DNA from: an uncultured Gammaproteobacteria bacterium | Lineage (GTDB): Bacteria > Pseudomonadota > Gammaproteobacteria > Arenicellales > JAANXG01 | Assembly: GCA_947258975.1 (NCBI GenBank) | Contig: CAMYKK010000008.1 | Coordinates: 1-64,000, forward strand | Direction of reading: 5' to 3' | DNA length: 64,000 nucleotides | Shown: positions 7,752 to 17,191 of the stretch, in pieces | Position numbering within the stretch: position 1 is the first letter of the stretch | How the letters are laid out: every line of letters begins with the position of its first letter | Position numbers and translations under genes: made by a program | Notes under the pieces: generated by a model | Told to the model about the DNA's origin: nothing | What the model saw: the letters and a program-made list of their open reading frames with translations, nothing else | The model's database searches: none

Positions 7752-9112
7752 GTGAGATACTGATCATCGATGACGAGGCCGTGATTCGCACGGAATTGAC
7801 TCGATTGCTTACACGTCACGGTTATCAGGTCGCCAGCGCGGGTTCGGTGGGAGAGGCCGAGCGGGACAACGATATCGGCGCATTCGATTTAATCATTGCC
7901 GACCTTAGACTGCCGGGTGAGTCTGGTACGAGTGTGATTTCGAAAAGCAACGGCACGCCGGTCTTGATCATGACCAGTTACGCGAGCGTCAAATCGGCCG
8001 TAGAGTCGATGCGCTTGGGGGCCGTGGATTACATTGCCAAACCGTTCGATCACCAAGAAATGATCATGGTCGTCGACCGGATTCTGAAAGAGGGGCGATT
8101 ACAACGGCAGAATGCGGCGCTGAAGTCCGTTGTGCAACGCGAATACCCGGTCAAGGGTATGATCGGGGCCTGCCCCGCCATGAAAGAGGTGTTCAGCCGC
8201 ATCAGCAAGGTGGCGCCCACCAACGCCAACGTACTGATACTGGGCGAATCCGGTACCGGCAAGGAGTTGGTGGCAAGGGCGATGCACGAGCACAGTCAAC
8301 GCAGCGATGCGGCGATCGTCACCGTCAACTGCGCGGCGATTCCTGAGGAGTTGATGGAGTCGGAGCTGTTCGGCCATGAGAAAGGCGCGTTCACCGGCGC
8401 GGTGGGTGCTCGAGAAGGACTCGTGGAGGCCGCCGACGGTGGTACCTTGTTCTTGGATGAGGTCGCGGAATTGTCCCCCGGTGCGCAAGCCGGCCTGTTA
8501 CGCGTTCTCCAGGATGGTGAAATACGCCGTGTGGGTTCCAACAAAGTACGGCGGGCGGATGTCCGGTTGTTGGCCGCGACACATCGCAACCTTGGCGACC
8601 GCGTTAAGCAAAGCCGTTTCCGCGGGGACCTGTATTTCCGCCTCCGGGTCATGGAGATCACACTGCCGCCACTAAGGGATAGAGGGGACGACATCGTCGC
8701 CTTGGCGGAGTCGCTGTTGGAACGCACGTGTAAACAGCTCAATCGCACGGTCATGGGATTTCACCGCCAGGCGGTGGAATTGATTCGGGAGTACCACTGG
8801 CCGGGCAACGTGCGCGAGTTGGAAAACGCGATCGAGCGCGCCGTAATCCTGTCCGAGCGGAACGAGATTGCCCCGGAGTTATTGGCAATCGATACCACGC
8901 GGGTGATCGCATCTAAAGACTCGATATCACATCAGGAGGACTCCCTGGACGATTATTTCTGCAGGTTTGTCCGCGAGCATGAGGACCAATTGACCGAGAC
9001 CGAATTGGCGAGACGTTTGGGGATCAGCCGTAAAACGCTGTGGGAACGCCGGCAACGGCTCGGTGTTCCGCGCCGGCACCGCGCAAGCCGAGCTGAGCAC
9101 GGTCCAGGTTAA
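7748..9112 (+). CDS. cbrB: Sigma-54-dependent response regulator, CbrB-like
   Basis: 454 residues in the NtrC order. The receiver has acidic residues D8-D9, phospho-acceptor D52 (IIADLRLPG) and the lysine of YIAKPFD. The AAA+ domain has Walker A GESGTGKE near 166 and an intact GAFTGA loop near 213, so contact with sigma-54 is expected. A Fis-type helix-turn-helix ends the protein (LARRLGISRKTLWERRQRLG, about 420-445). The ATG overlaps the cbrA stop (ATGA). Likely targets are the TGTTAC-N5-GTAACA sites at 4554 and 9148-9183. The hexamers equal those I recall for Pseudomonas CbrB, although the spacing there differs as far as I remember. Confidence 0.88.
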   Translation: MSEILIIDDEAVIRTELTRLLTRHGYQVASAGSVGEAERDNDIGAFDLIIADLRLPGESGTSVISKSNGTPVLIMTSYASVKSAVESMRLGAVDYIAKPFDHQEMIMVVDRILKEGRLQRQNAALKSVVQREYPVKGMIGACPAMKEVFSRISKVAPTNANVLILGESGTGKELVARAMHEHSQRSDAAIVTVNCAAIPEELMESELFGHEKGAFTGAVGAREGLVEAADGGTLFLDEVAELSPGAQAGLLRVLQDGEIRRVGSNKVRRADVRLLAATHRNLGDRVKQSRFRGDLYFRLRVMEITLPPLRDRGDDIVALAESLLERTCKQLNRTVMGFHRQAVELIREYHWPGNVRELENAIERAVILSERNEIAPELLAIDTTRVIASKDSISHQEDSLDDYFCRFVREHEDQLTETELARRLGISRKTLWERRQRLGVPRRHRASRAEHGPG

Positions 9113-9147
9113 GCCAATGTTGCAGCGCAAAAAACAGCGATGACACC

Positions 9148-9183
9148 TGTTACGAAACAATACATCTGTTACGAAGTGTAACA
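9148..9183 (+). promoter_or_regulatory. Two tandem activator sites (probable CbrB UAS)
   Basis: Site 1 (9148-9164) is TGTTAC-N5-AATACA, an imperfect dyad. Site 2 (9167-9183) is the perfect TGTTAC-N5-GTAACA. Their centres are 19 bases apart, about two helical turns, and site 2 lies about 97 bases upstream of the -24 element, a usual distance for an NtrC-type enhancer. The same dyad is in the palindrome before the cbr genes. Confidence 0.7.
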
Positions 9184-9270
9184 AAAACGCCGAGCCCCCA
9201 CGCGCGCAGCGCTGATCCGATTCCCTTGTAATCGCCTTATCCCCGCCTAGAAGGTGGCTCACGCACTAAG

Positions 9271-9287
9271 AGGCATAATTCTTGCAT
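9271..9287 (+). promoter_or_regulatory. Sigma-54 (-24/-12) promoter of the symporter gene
   Basis: The element AGGCATAATTCTTGCAT has GG at 9272-9273 and GC at 9284-9285 with exactly ten bases between, and a good TTGCA -12 box. Transcription would begin near 9297, giving a leader of about 115 bases. Confidence 0.8.
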
Positions 9288-9296
9288 TACAAGACG

Positions 9297-9411
9297 CCAG
9301 TGGTTCCCAAGGAGTTGGTGCGCGGTCACCGGAGTGGGTGACGACAGGACGCTTAACCAAACCACGACACTCTAAAAACCATTCAACCTAGACAAAGGGG
9401 GAGCAACAATT
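9297..9411 (+). other. Transcribed leader between sigma-54 promoter and symporter start
   Basis: The inferred 5' leader contains a small hairpin (GTCACC at 9325-9330 pairing with GGTGAC at 9337-9342) followed by an A-rich, unpaired stretch and the ribosome site GGGGGAG before ATG 9412. In Pseudomonas the sRNA gene crcZ occupies this position after cbrB. I do not see the repeated AAnAAnAA-type motifs expected for CrcZ, so no ncRNA is called. Confidence 0.4.
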
Positions 9412-11370
9412 ATGGATGCCAAAATCGTCTGGTTGTTCGTCTTCGTCCTGCTGTATTGGGCATATTGCATCTTTTGGGGTATCAAAGGTGCATTGTCCGC
9501 GAAGACAGCGAGCGATTACTTCATCGCAGGCCGGCGCCTGTCGTTGTGGGTATTCGTGCTCGCGGCAACCGCAACATCCTTTTCGGGCTGGACGTTCATG
9601 GGCCATCCGGGCCTGTTGTATCGCGACGGGTTCCAGTATGCCTATGCGTCGTTCTATGCCATTACTATTCCGTTTACCGGGGTGATGTTCCTGAAGCGTC
9701 AGTGGATGCTGGGAAAACGTTTCGGTTTCGTCACACCGGGTGAGATGCTGTCACACTATTTTAAGTCGGACATCATCCGCTTGCTGGTAGTGTTGGTGGC
9801 ATTGTGTTTTTCCGTACCGTATCTCGGATTGCAGTTACGCGCTTCCGGTTTCTTGTTCAACGTATTGACCGATGGTCTGTTGGGCGTCGAGGTCGGGATG
9901 TGGCTGTTGTCCGCGGTGGTGTTTATCTACGTGGCTTCAGGCGGTCTGCGCGCGGTGGCGTATGTGGACACGGTGCAATGTATTCTTTTGGCTGGCGGTA
10001 TCATCGCCCTCGGTATCATCGCCATCAGCTTTGTTCCGGGTGGTTGGGAAGGCCTGAATAAGGGCATCGCACAGCTGGCGCTGGATGATCCCAAGAAGAC
10101 AGCGGACGGCTACAGCCACTACATTGCCATTCCTGGTGTGATTCAGTTCGTCGCGGGCTTGGGTGTCGAGAACCCGGTCGGTGGCGCGTGGACTGGCATC
10201 ATGGTCCTCACCTACATGTTCGCGCTGATGGGCATTCACTCCTCACCGGCGTTCACCATGTGGGCGTTCGCCAACGCCGACCCCCGTCCGTTCGCGCCAC
10301 AACAGGTGTGGGCTTCTTCTTTCGGCATCGGCATCATTTTGTTCATCTTCACCGCCATGCAGGGGTTGGGCGGGCACTTGCTGGGCGCCGACCTCGCTTT
10401 TGCGACGGCCCATCCGGAACTGGTCAATAACGTCATGGGTGAAGCGCTTGGCGGCAAGGACCTGATGGAGTCGGCGGGCAAGCAGGGCATGCTGGTACCG
10501 CAGCTCATCCACCTGATGGGAAATACCGCGCCCTGGCTGGTGGGACTGTTGTCGGTGTGCGCGCTAGCCGCGATGCAGTCTACCGGTGCGGCCTATATGT
10601 CCACCGCCGGCGGCATGCTCACGCGCGACCTGCTCAAGCACTTCATCTTGCCGCAAGCCAGTCATGGCCAGCAGAAGTTCTTCGGCCGTGTTGGTGTGTT
10701 GGTCATCGTGCTGGCGGCTTTGGTGGTTGCCACCACCGCAACCGACGCACTGGTGTTGCTGGGCGGTCTGGCAGTGGCCTACGGCTTCCAGATGTGGCCT
10801 TCGTTGATGTCGGTGTGCTACTTCCCGTGGTTTACCCGGGCCGGCATCACCGTCGGTCTGGCGGCGGGCCTCATCGTGGTAACCATCACCGAGAAGATCG
10901 GTGCGCAGTTCTTTCCATGGGGCCGTTGGCCGTGGACGATCCACTCCGCAGGGTGGGGCATCTTCTTCAACCTGGGTCTGGCGATCATCATTTCGTCGTT
11001 TACTCAGAACCAGGCGGATACCGACCACAAGATGAAATTCCACAACTTTCTGCGTGAGCATGCGAGCCTGCCGGAGTCCAAACGCGGGCTGGTGCCGGTC
11101 GCGTGGATCATCGTATTAGTGTGGTTCTTCTTCGGCATCGGTCCCGGCGCGGTCATCGGTAATACCATTTTCGGTAATCCGAATGACTACGCCACTTGGA
11201 CCTTCGGCATGCCGTCGATCTGGGCCTGGCAACTGCTGTGGTGGGCACTGGGTGTGTTCATGATGTGGTTCCTTGCCTATAAGATGGAGATGTCCACAGT
11301 CCCCGATAAAGAAATCGAGGTGCTGTACGAAGACATCGGCGATTACCACGAAGCAACTGACGATCTCTAA
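9412..11370 (+). CDS. Sodium:solute symporter family permease
   Basis: This 652-residue SSS-family membrane protein starts at ATG 9412 after the ribosome site GGGGGAG. The N-terminal part shows the family pattern with SDYFIAGRRLSLWVFVLAATATSFSGWTFMGHPGLLYRDGFQYAYASFYAI, and the core has AMQSTGAAYMSTAGGMLTRDLLKHFI. Extra helices extend the C-terminus beyond the usual 500-550 residues. It is likely a Na+-driven importer of an organic or amino acid. Control by CbrB and sigma-54 is inferred from the upstream sites, and a strong terminator follows. The substrate is unknown; the nearby acetyl-CoA synthetase makes a short-chain acid possible but proves nothing. Confidence 0.88.
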   Translation: MDAKIVWLFVFVLLYWAYCIFWGIKGALSAKTASDYFIAGRRLSLWVFVLAATATSFSGWTFMGHPGLLYRDGFQYAYASFYAITIPFTGVMFLKRQWMLGKRFGFVTPGEMLSHYFKSDIIRLLVVLVALCFSVPYLGLQLRASGFLFNVLTDGLLGVEVGMWLLSAVVFIYVASGGLRAVAYVDTVQCILLAGGIIALGIIAISFVPGGWEGLNKGIAQLALDDPKKTADGYSHYIAIPGVIQFVAGLGVENPVGGAWTGIMVLTYMFALMGIHSSPAFTMWAFANADPRPFAPQQVWASSFGIGIILFIFTAMQGLGGHLLGADLAFATAHPELVNNVMGEALGGKDLMESAGKQGMLVPQLIHLMGNTAPWLVGLLSVCALAAMQSTGAAYMSTAGGMLTRDLLKHFILPQASHGQQKFFGRVGVLVIVLAALVVATTATDALVLLGGLAVAYGFQMWPSLMSVCYFPWFTRAGITVGLAAGLIVVTITEKIGAQFFPWGRWPWTIHSAGWGIFFNLGLAIIISSFTQNQADTDHKMKFHNFLREHASLPESKRGLVPVAWIIVLVWFFFGIGPGAVIGNTIFGNPNDYATWTFGMPSIWAWQLLWWALGVFMMWFLAYKMEMSTVPDKEIEVLYEDIGDYHEATDDL

Positions 11371-11394
11371 TTCCTCAGTTCAGTGTTAAATCGT

Positions 11395-11421
11395 GGGGGA
11401 GGGGAAACCCTCCCCCTTTTT
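11395..11421 (+). terminator. Rho-independent terminator after the symporter gene
   Basis: A 9-bp perfect GC-rich stem (GGGGGAGGG with CCCTCCCCC) and GAAA tetraloop are followed by five T residues. It lies 25 bases after the symporter stop. Confidence 0.95.
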
Positions 11422-11484
11422 ATTGCGGTCACTTAAGGATCAAAGTTTTTCAAAGATCAGCCTGAAAAGGCTACAATCAGCGTC

Positions 11485-11718
11485 ATGTTGATGTTCTGGT
11501 TTTGGGTGTTTCTGTTGGCTGCCCTGTTGTTTTATCCCGTTACTCAACTGGTTTGGGTAGTCAGCGTGCGCCGCATGCAGAAAAAATTGCAAAAAGAGCT
11601 GAACGAGCAGGAACTGGCGGCGGAAAAGCAACGTGCCCGCTTCATTTCCGCAATCATGAGTTTTTTCTTTTCCGTGTTGTACAACGTCGCACGCCTGGGA
11701 TTTCCCACCGGTGGATGA
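11485..11718 (+). CDS. Hypothetical small membrane protein
   Basis: The 77 residues have an N-terminal hydrophobic helix (FWFWVFLLAALLFYPVTQLVWVVSV), a charged helical middle rich in K, E and Q (RRMQKKLQKELNEQELAAEKQRARF) and a second hydrophobic patch. No family is recognised. The gene overlaps the following TPR gene by 8 bases, so the two products are probably made together and may work together at the membrane. Confidence 0.65.
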   Translation: MLMFWFWVFLLAALLFYPVTQLVWVVSVRRMQKKLQKELNEQELAAEKQRARFISAIMSFFFSVLYNVARLGFPTGG

Positions 11719-12289
11719 AACGCTATACCGATTTCTAAAGTACGTCGCCATCGGGATCGCGGTGGTCGTCATAGGTGTGATGATCTGGGATTCTTTCTTG
11801 GTCGAAAAAACCCCGGGAAATGCCGCGTATCAGCAAGGCAACACGCTGTTCGAAGATGGTGACTATGAGAACGCGCTGCGCCAATATGAAAAAGCCTTGG
11901 AGAAGCAACCGGAGACCCCCCGATACGTCCGCGCCAAGGCCAGGACCTTGATGCAGCTGGGCCGCCACGACGAGGCGCTGGCGTGGTTTGATCGCGCGGT
12001 CTTGATGCAACCGTACTTTGGGGGCGCTTACGCAAATCGCGGCATACTTTATGACCGCTTGGGCCGCTATGATCTGGCGATAGCGGATTACGAGAAGGCT
12101 TTGCAGCTCGATGAAAAAGTCGCCGAAGGACCGCATTGGTTGACCCGGTTCTTGCGCAATCAACCGGCAGAACCGCCGACCATCAAAAAACGCGCCGAGT
12201 ACCTCAAGCAGGAATTGGAAAAACCCGCAGATCAGCGGCTGTTGCGGGTGCCGGAATTGGACGCCAAACAAAGAAGCTACAAGCAGTGA
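11711..12289 (+). CDS. Membrane-anchored TPR protein
   Basis: A GTG start at 11711 overlaps the previous gene. The 192-residue product has one N-terminal membrane helix (YVAIGIAVVVIGVMIWDSFLV) followed by about three tetratricopeptide repeats (residues 35-140; AAYQQGNTLFEDGDYENALRQYEKALEKQP is a clear unit) and a charged C-terminal helix. TPR proteins act as protein-binding scaffolds; no specific role can be read. Confidence 0.8.
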   Translation: MDETLYRFLKYVAIGIAVVVIGVMIWDSFLVEKTPGNAAYQQGNTLFEDGDYENALRQYEKALEKQPETPRYVRAKARTLMQLGRHDEALAWFDRAVLMQPYFGGAYANRGILYDRLGRYDLAIADYEKALQLDEKVAEGPHWLTRFLRNQPAEPPTIKKRAEYLKQELEKPADQRLLRVPELDAKQRSYKQ

Positions 12290-12355
12290 AGCAGGCACAG
12301 AACGCGCACGGCTCGGCCCGGATGCTCCAACCCGGCAAAACGGGGCTTTGTTCCC

Positions 12356-12544
12356 ATGGGTGAACTAGACACGTTGAAAAGCATAGTGTTGGTCGCAGTG
12401 ACCGGATTCATTGCCTATCACGGTATTACCTATCGTGACGAGAATGGCGAGAGCGACATTGGCCACCTGTTGTTCGGCTGTATTGCGCTGATTTTTTGTA
12501 TGCGTTTTTTTTTCGTCGATTTACTCAAAGTGTTCGGTGAGTAA
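12356..12544 (+). CDS. Hypothetical small membrane protein
   Basis: 62 residues with two hydrophobic stretches (SIVLVAVTGFIAYHGITY and HLLFGCIALIFCMRFFFVDLL) separated by an acidic loop. No family is recognised. It lies 66 bases after the TPR gene on the same strand and converges with the gene at 12601. It could be part of the same transcript. Confidence 0.5.
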   Translation: MGELDTLKSIVLVAVTGFIAYHGITYRDENGESDIGHLLFGCIALIFCMRFFFVDLLKVFGE

Positions 12545-12600
12545 CATTGCAGGAAGAAATCAGACCAGCGTCGCGGTGCCGACCCGCTTTTTTGTTTTTC

Positions 12601-13053
12601 TCAGTAACAAGGCGGGAAGTAACATTGGCGGAACACGGCCATTACTTCCTCCGGAAGCGAATACACCGACAGTGTGATCGCGATGAAAATCACTATAAGT
12701 GCTGCCATGTACGCCTTGGCAAAGAATCTCATGCGGGCGCTGGGAAGACGCTGCCAGATGCCGAAGGTTTTCGGGTCTAAACGCCCATCAGCGTGTAGCT
12801 GCAGGATTTTACGTGCGAAGCTGCGAACCCAACTGGGAATGCGCTCGGCAAACATGTAGGCCGCGAAATATTGTTCTATTTGCTGATCGCTCGCCTTGCG
12901 GCCGTGCCAGTCGCGGTAGGCAAGCTGGAAAAACCGAAATTCGGTGACCTCCATCACCGACGAAGCGTCAAGGACGGCTACAATATCGGCGTCAATGTGC
13001 CGATTGAAGTATGCGCTGGCTCTTCGAGATCTGGAAGCGGCGTTAGATTTCAA
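12601..13053 (-). CDS. Hypothetical protein, paralogue of the protein at 56261-56608
   Basis: The open frame reaches to 13275, but the part upstream of 13053 has low-complexity, shadow-like composition. I place the start at TTG 13053, which has GGGAG seven bases upstream, giving 150 residues. The conserved block is DADIVAVLD...EFRFFQLAYRDWHGRKASDQQIEQYFAAYMFAERIPSWVRSFARK. The same spaced residues (EF..F..A.R.W, D...E..F..Y.F, P.WVR) are in the 115-residue product at 56261-56608. A membrane helix follows near the C-terminus (AALIVIFIAITLSVYSL). Function is unknown. Confidence 0.65.
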   Translation of the reverse strand: MKSNAASRSRRASAYFNRHIDADIVAVLDASSVMEVTEFRFFQLAYRDWHGRKASDQQIEQYFAAYMFAERIPSWVRSFARKILQLHADGRLDPKTFGIWQRLPSARMRFFAKAYMAALIVIFIAITLSVYSLPEEVMAVFRQCYFPPCY

Positions 13054-13645
13054 GCGTGCGCTCCCGCAGGTGTTGCGGCGGCAGTTCACATGTGAGTAAC
13101 TGCCGATGCCGCCGGTTGCAGGCGGCTGGACGCCGTGCGGCAGAGAAATGCTTCGCCGGCGTAGGAGCCGCGTACAGCGCCATTGTTGGGCGTTCGCGAC
13201 CGCGGCGGCGCGGGGATAAGTGCCTGATTGGATACCGAGGGCGGTGCCGGCCAATGATCGAATTGCTAATCCCAACCATATTTTTTTCCCATCTTATGTC
13301 GCCGCGGTGGTGCCATATACGTGCACGCGCCCCCTGGCGAGACATGTGGGATATTTCGCACCGTACCTGAATGGGACCGTGAGATCTAAATCTGGTTCCG
13401 TCGGGGTGATTCTGCGCGTCGCACGGAGTGCAGAATTTGGAATCTGGCGGTTGGGAATTGACAGCAAGCCGTCACTCTTTAAAATCAACGCCTTCGCGGC
13501 AACTCAGCGATGCCGGCTGCGGATTTCGAATGCGGCGCAGGCGAATGAACGTGGGGATGCGTGATCCTGGCCACGATAATAATCAGTATTGCCTGAGTCC
13601 GGCCGCTCCGGGCACAGATATACGACTTCACCGAAGGAGAAAGTC
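13054..13645. other. 592-bp intergenic stretch upstream of acs
   Basis: Apart from the promoter at 13458-13485, I see no gene, clear terminator or CbrB-type dyad here. The short open frames on both strands lack ribosome sites and family resemblance. Confidence 0.6.
13458..13485 (+). promoter_or_regulatory. Probable sigma-70 promoter of acs
   Basis: A perfect -35 box TTGACA (13458-13463), a 16-base spacer and the -10 box TAAAAT (13480-13485) lie about 160 bases upstream of the acs start. Confidence 0.6.
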
Positions 13646-15583
<1,938 letters not shown>

Positions 15584-15805
15584 CGATAACGCGTTTAACT
15601 GGAGGCAAACGCCAACAGCCGCCGTTTTCATCTCCTTGGCGCTTGGTGCAATAAAAAGGACCTTTGCCAAGGCCCCCAATGCTGGCGCAGGACTGGCGCA
15701 GTAATGTCCCCTGCTGCGCGGGGAGCGATATACGTGGCGGGCCATGGTCGCGTGCAGCCCAAACGCGGTTGCGCGGGTCTCCGGATCGCTCGGTGACATC
15801 AGAAG

Positions 15806-15834
15806 CCGGGTGCCTGGTGAGAAATGCGGCCTAA
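15806..15834 (-). repeat. Dispersed TAG-embedded repeat, copy 1
   Basis: On the minus strand the element reads TAGGCCGCATTTCTCACC and on to a CCGG end. Its first three bases are the stop codon of the hydrolase gene at 15831. Copies 2 and 3 lie at 25273-25301 and 45163-45190; they share the GGTGAGAAA core on the plus strand. Confidence 0.65.
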
Positions 15835-16781
15835 TGTCTTTGGCGTCTTTCCAGCCAGATGTTTAAACCCTGCGCGTTCAGAGCAACGTCCATGGCAAGA
15901 TGGCGCCGGATCTGCTCGTCGCTAAGCAACGGTGCATGCTGCTTGGCTTCCCGGAGGAGGTATTCACCAATCAAGTAACGCAGCCGGGATTCTCGGGATG
16001 GTTGGATTTCTGCGCCAAGGGCTATGTCGACCATGGTCTCCAAACGCCTGTACAGGCCGCCGGCCAAGTTTCCGGTTGGGGTGATCGGTCCGAAGTGGGT
16101 GAGATAGATGACTCGCGGCGCGGTTTGTATCAGTCGATCGATCGATTGGCGCAGCGCACCGGGATCGAATTGCACCGGTGACGTGGTCGGAAACAAAAAT
16201 GGTCCGCGGACGGAATCGAAAGCACGGTAGGAAATGCCCATGGTGTCTCCGGCGAACAGGTTGCCAAATTTCTCGTCGAGCATTGAAAAATGATGCCGTG
16301 CGTGCCCGGGTGTATCCAGAAACCGTAACCGGCGGCCGTAAAAATCCAATTCGTATCCGTCCGCGGCCACGATCACCCGGGATTGATCAACGGGAAGAAT
16401 CTCGCCATAGAGCTGCCGTGCCTTATCCGACCCATATACACGCATGGTGCCGGCCACCAATTTGGCTGGATCGATCATGTGGCGTGCGCCAAGCGGATGG
16501 ACGACGAGCTTTGCGCGGGGGAACTCGAGCATCATGGCGCCTGCCCCCCCGGCATGATCGAGATGCACGTGGGTGACTATCACATAGGCCACCCGATCTG
16601 CGGGGATGTCCTTTGCACGCATGACTTCGCGAATCAGCGGTATTGAATGCGTCGTTCCGGTATCGATAAATGCGAAATTTCCGTTCTGCTCAATCAGATG
16701 TATCGAGACGATTCCCGGCGCAATGAATTGCGCGTCGATCGTAGTGATGCTGTCGTTATGATCGACGAATTGCGCAGTCAT
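15831..16781 (-). CDS. Metallo-beta-lactamase-fold hydrolase
   Basis: 316 residues with the signature THVHLDHAGG (H71, H73, D75, H76), a further histidine in TPGHARHHFS and the aspartate in LFAGDTMG, so both metal sites of the fold look present. Family members include glyoxalase-II-like, lactonase and other thioester or ester hydrolases; the true substrate is not evident. The C-terminal helical region (REAKQHAPLLSDEQIRRHLAMDVALNAQGLNIWLERRQRH) resembles that of other uncharacterised MBL hydrolases. The TAG stop lies within a dispersed repeat. Confidence 0.85.
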   Translation of the reverse strand: MTAQFVDHNDSITTIDAQFIAPGIVSIHLIEQNGNFAFIDTGTTHSIPLIREVMRAKDIPADRVAYVIVTHVHLDHAGGAGAMMLEFPRAKLVVHPLGARHMIDPAKLVAGTMRVYGSDKARQLYGEILPVDQSRVIVAADGYELDFYGRRLRFLDTPGHARHHFSMLDEKFGNLFAGDTMGISYRAFDSVRGPFLFPTTSPVQFDPGALRQSIDRLIQTAPRVIYLTHFGPITPTGNLAGGLYRRLETMVDIALGAEIQPSRESRLRYLIGEYLLREAKQHAPLLSDEQIRRHLAMDVALNAQGLNIWLERRQRH

Positions 16782-17123
16782 GGGGGTCCGTTTTCAAGCG
16801 TGCGGCGTTAGCGCGTATGAGAAGGCATGGATTTTTTCTTCGCGAACCTTTTTGTGGGACTATACAGCACGGTCCGGCGACCGAAGAAAACGGTATGCTT
16901 GGCAGGGCGTGAATGTTGTGCCGCGCCCGCAGTTCTGCGGTCCGGATCAATCGCGTGTGCCGGTCGAATTATACGGCCGTCAACGCAGCACGCGAGACGT
17001 CGATGCGGCGCGGATGAGCACCGCAAGTGAGGAACAGGCTGATCAACACCGGGGCGAAACAATCGAGATAGCGGCAAACGCCCATGGACCGGACGAGTGA
17101 CAGCGTGTGTCGGACGCGGGATC
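16782..17123. other. Intergenic region before the formate dehydrogenase promoter
   Basis: No supported gene is seen. The stretch separates the divergent hydrolase and fds genes. The only clear regulatory signal lies at its right end (17124-17158). Confidence 0.5.
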
Positions 17124-17158
17124 TTGCACGGCCGACCTATCTTGTATAATGTATACCA
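17124..17158 (+). promoter_or_regulatory. fds promoter with overlapping GntR-type operator
   Basis: A perfect -10 box TATAAT (17145-17150) is preceded by TTGCAC at a short 15-base spacing. The dyad TTGTATA-ATG-TATACCA (17142-17158) covers the -10 box and differs by one base from the perfect palindromes at 25386 and 28639. Binding here would block RNA polymerase. The leader to the chosen start is about 35 bases. Confidence 0.65.
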
Positions 17159-17191
17159 GAATATTCCAGGGCCAGAGGCTTGGTGGAGAAC

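Noticed and set aside
9297-9411. CrcZ-like sRNA after cbrB
   Set aside because: The position is right but repeated A-rich Hfq/Crc motifs and a terminator before the permease gene are absent.
15600-15690. Terminator of acs (CCTTGGC pairing with GCCAAGG)
   Set aside because: The loop is over 20 bases and no T run follows the stem.
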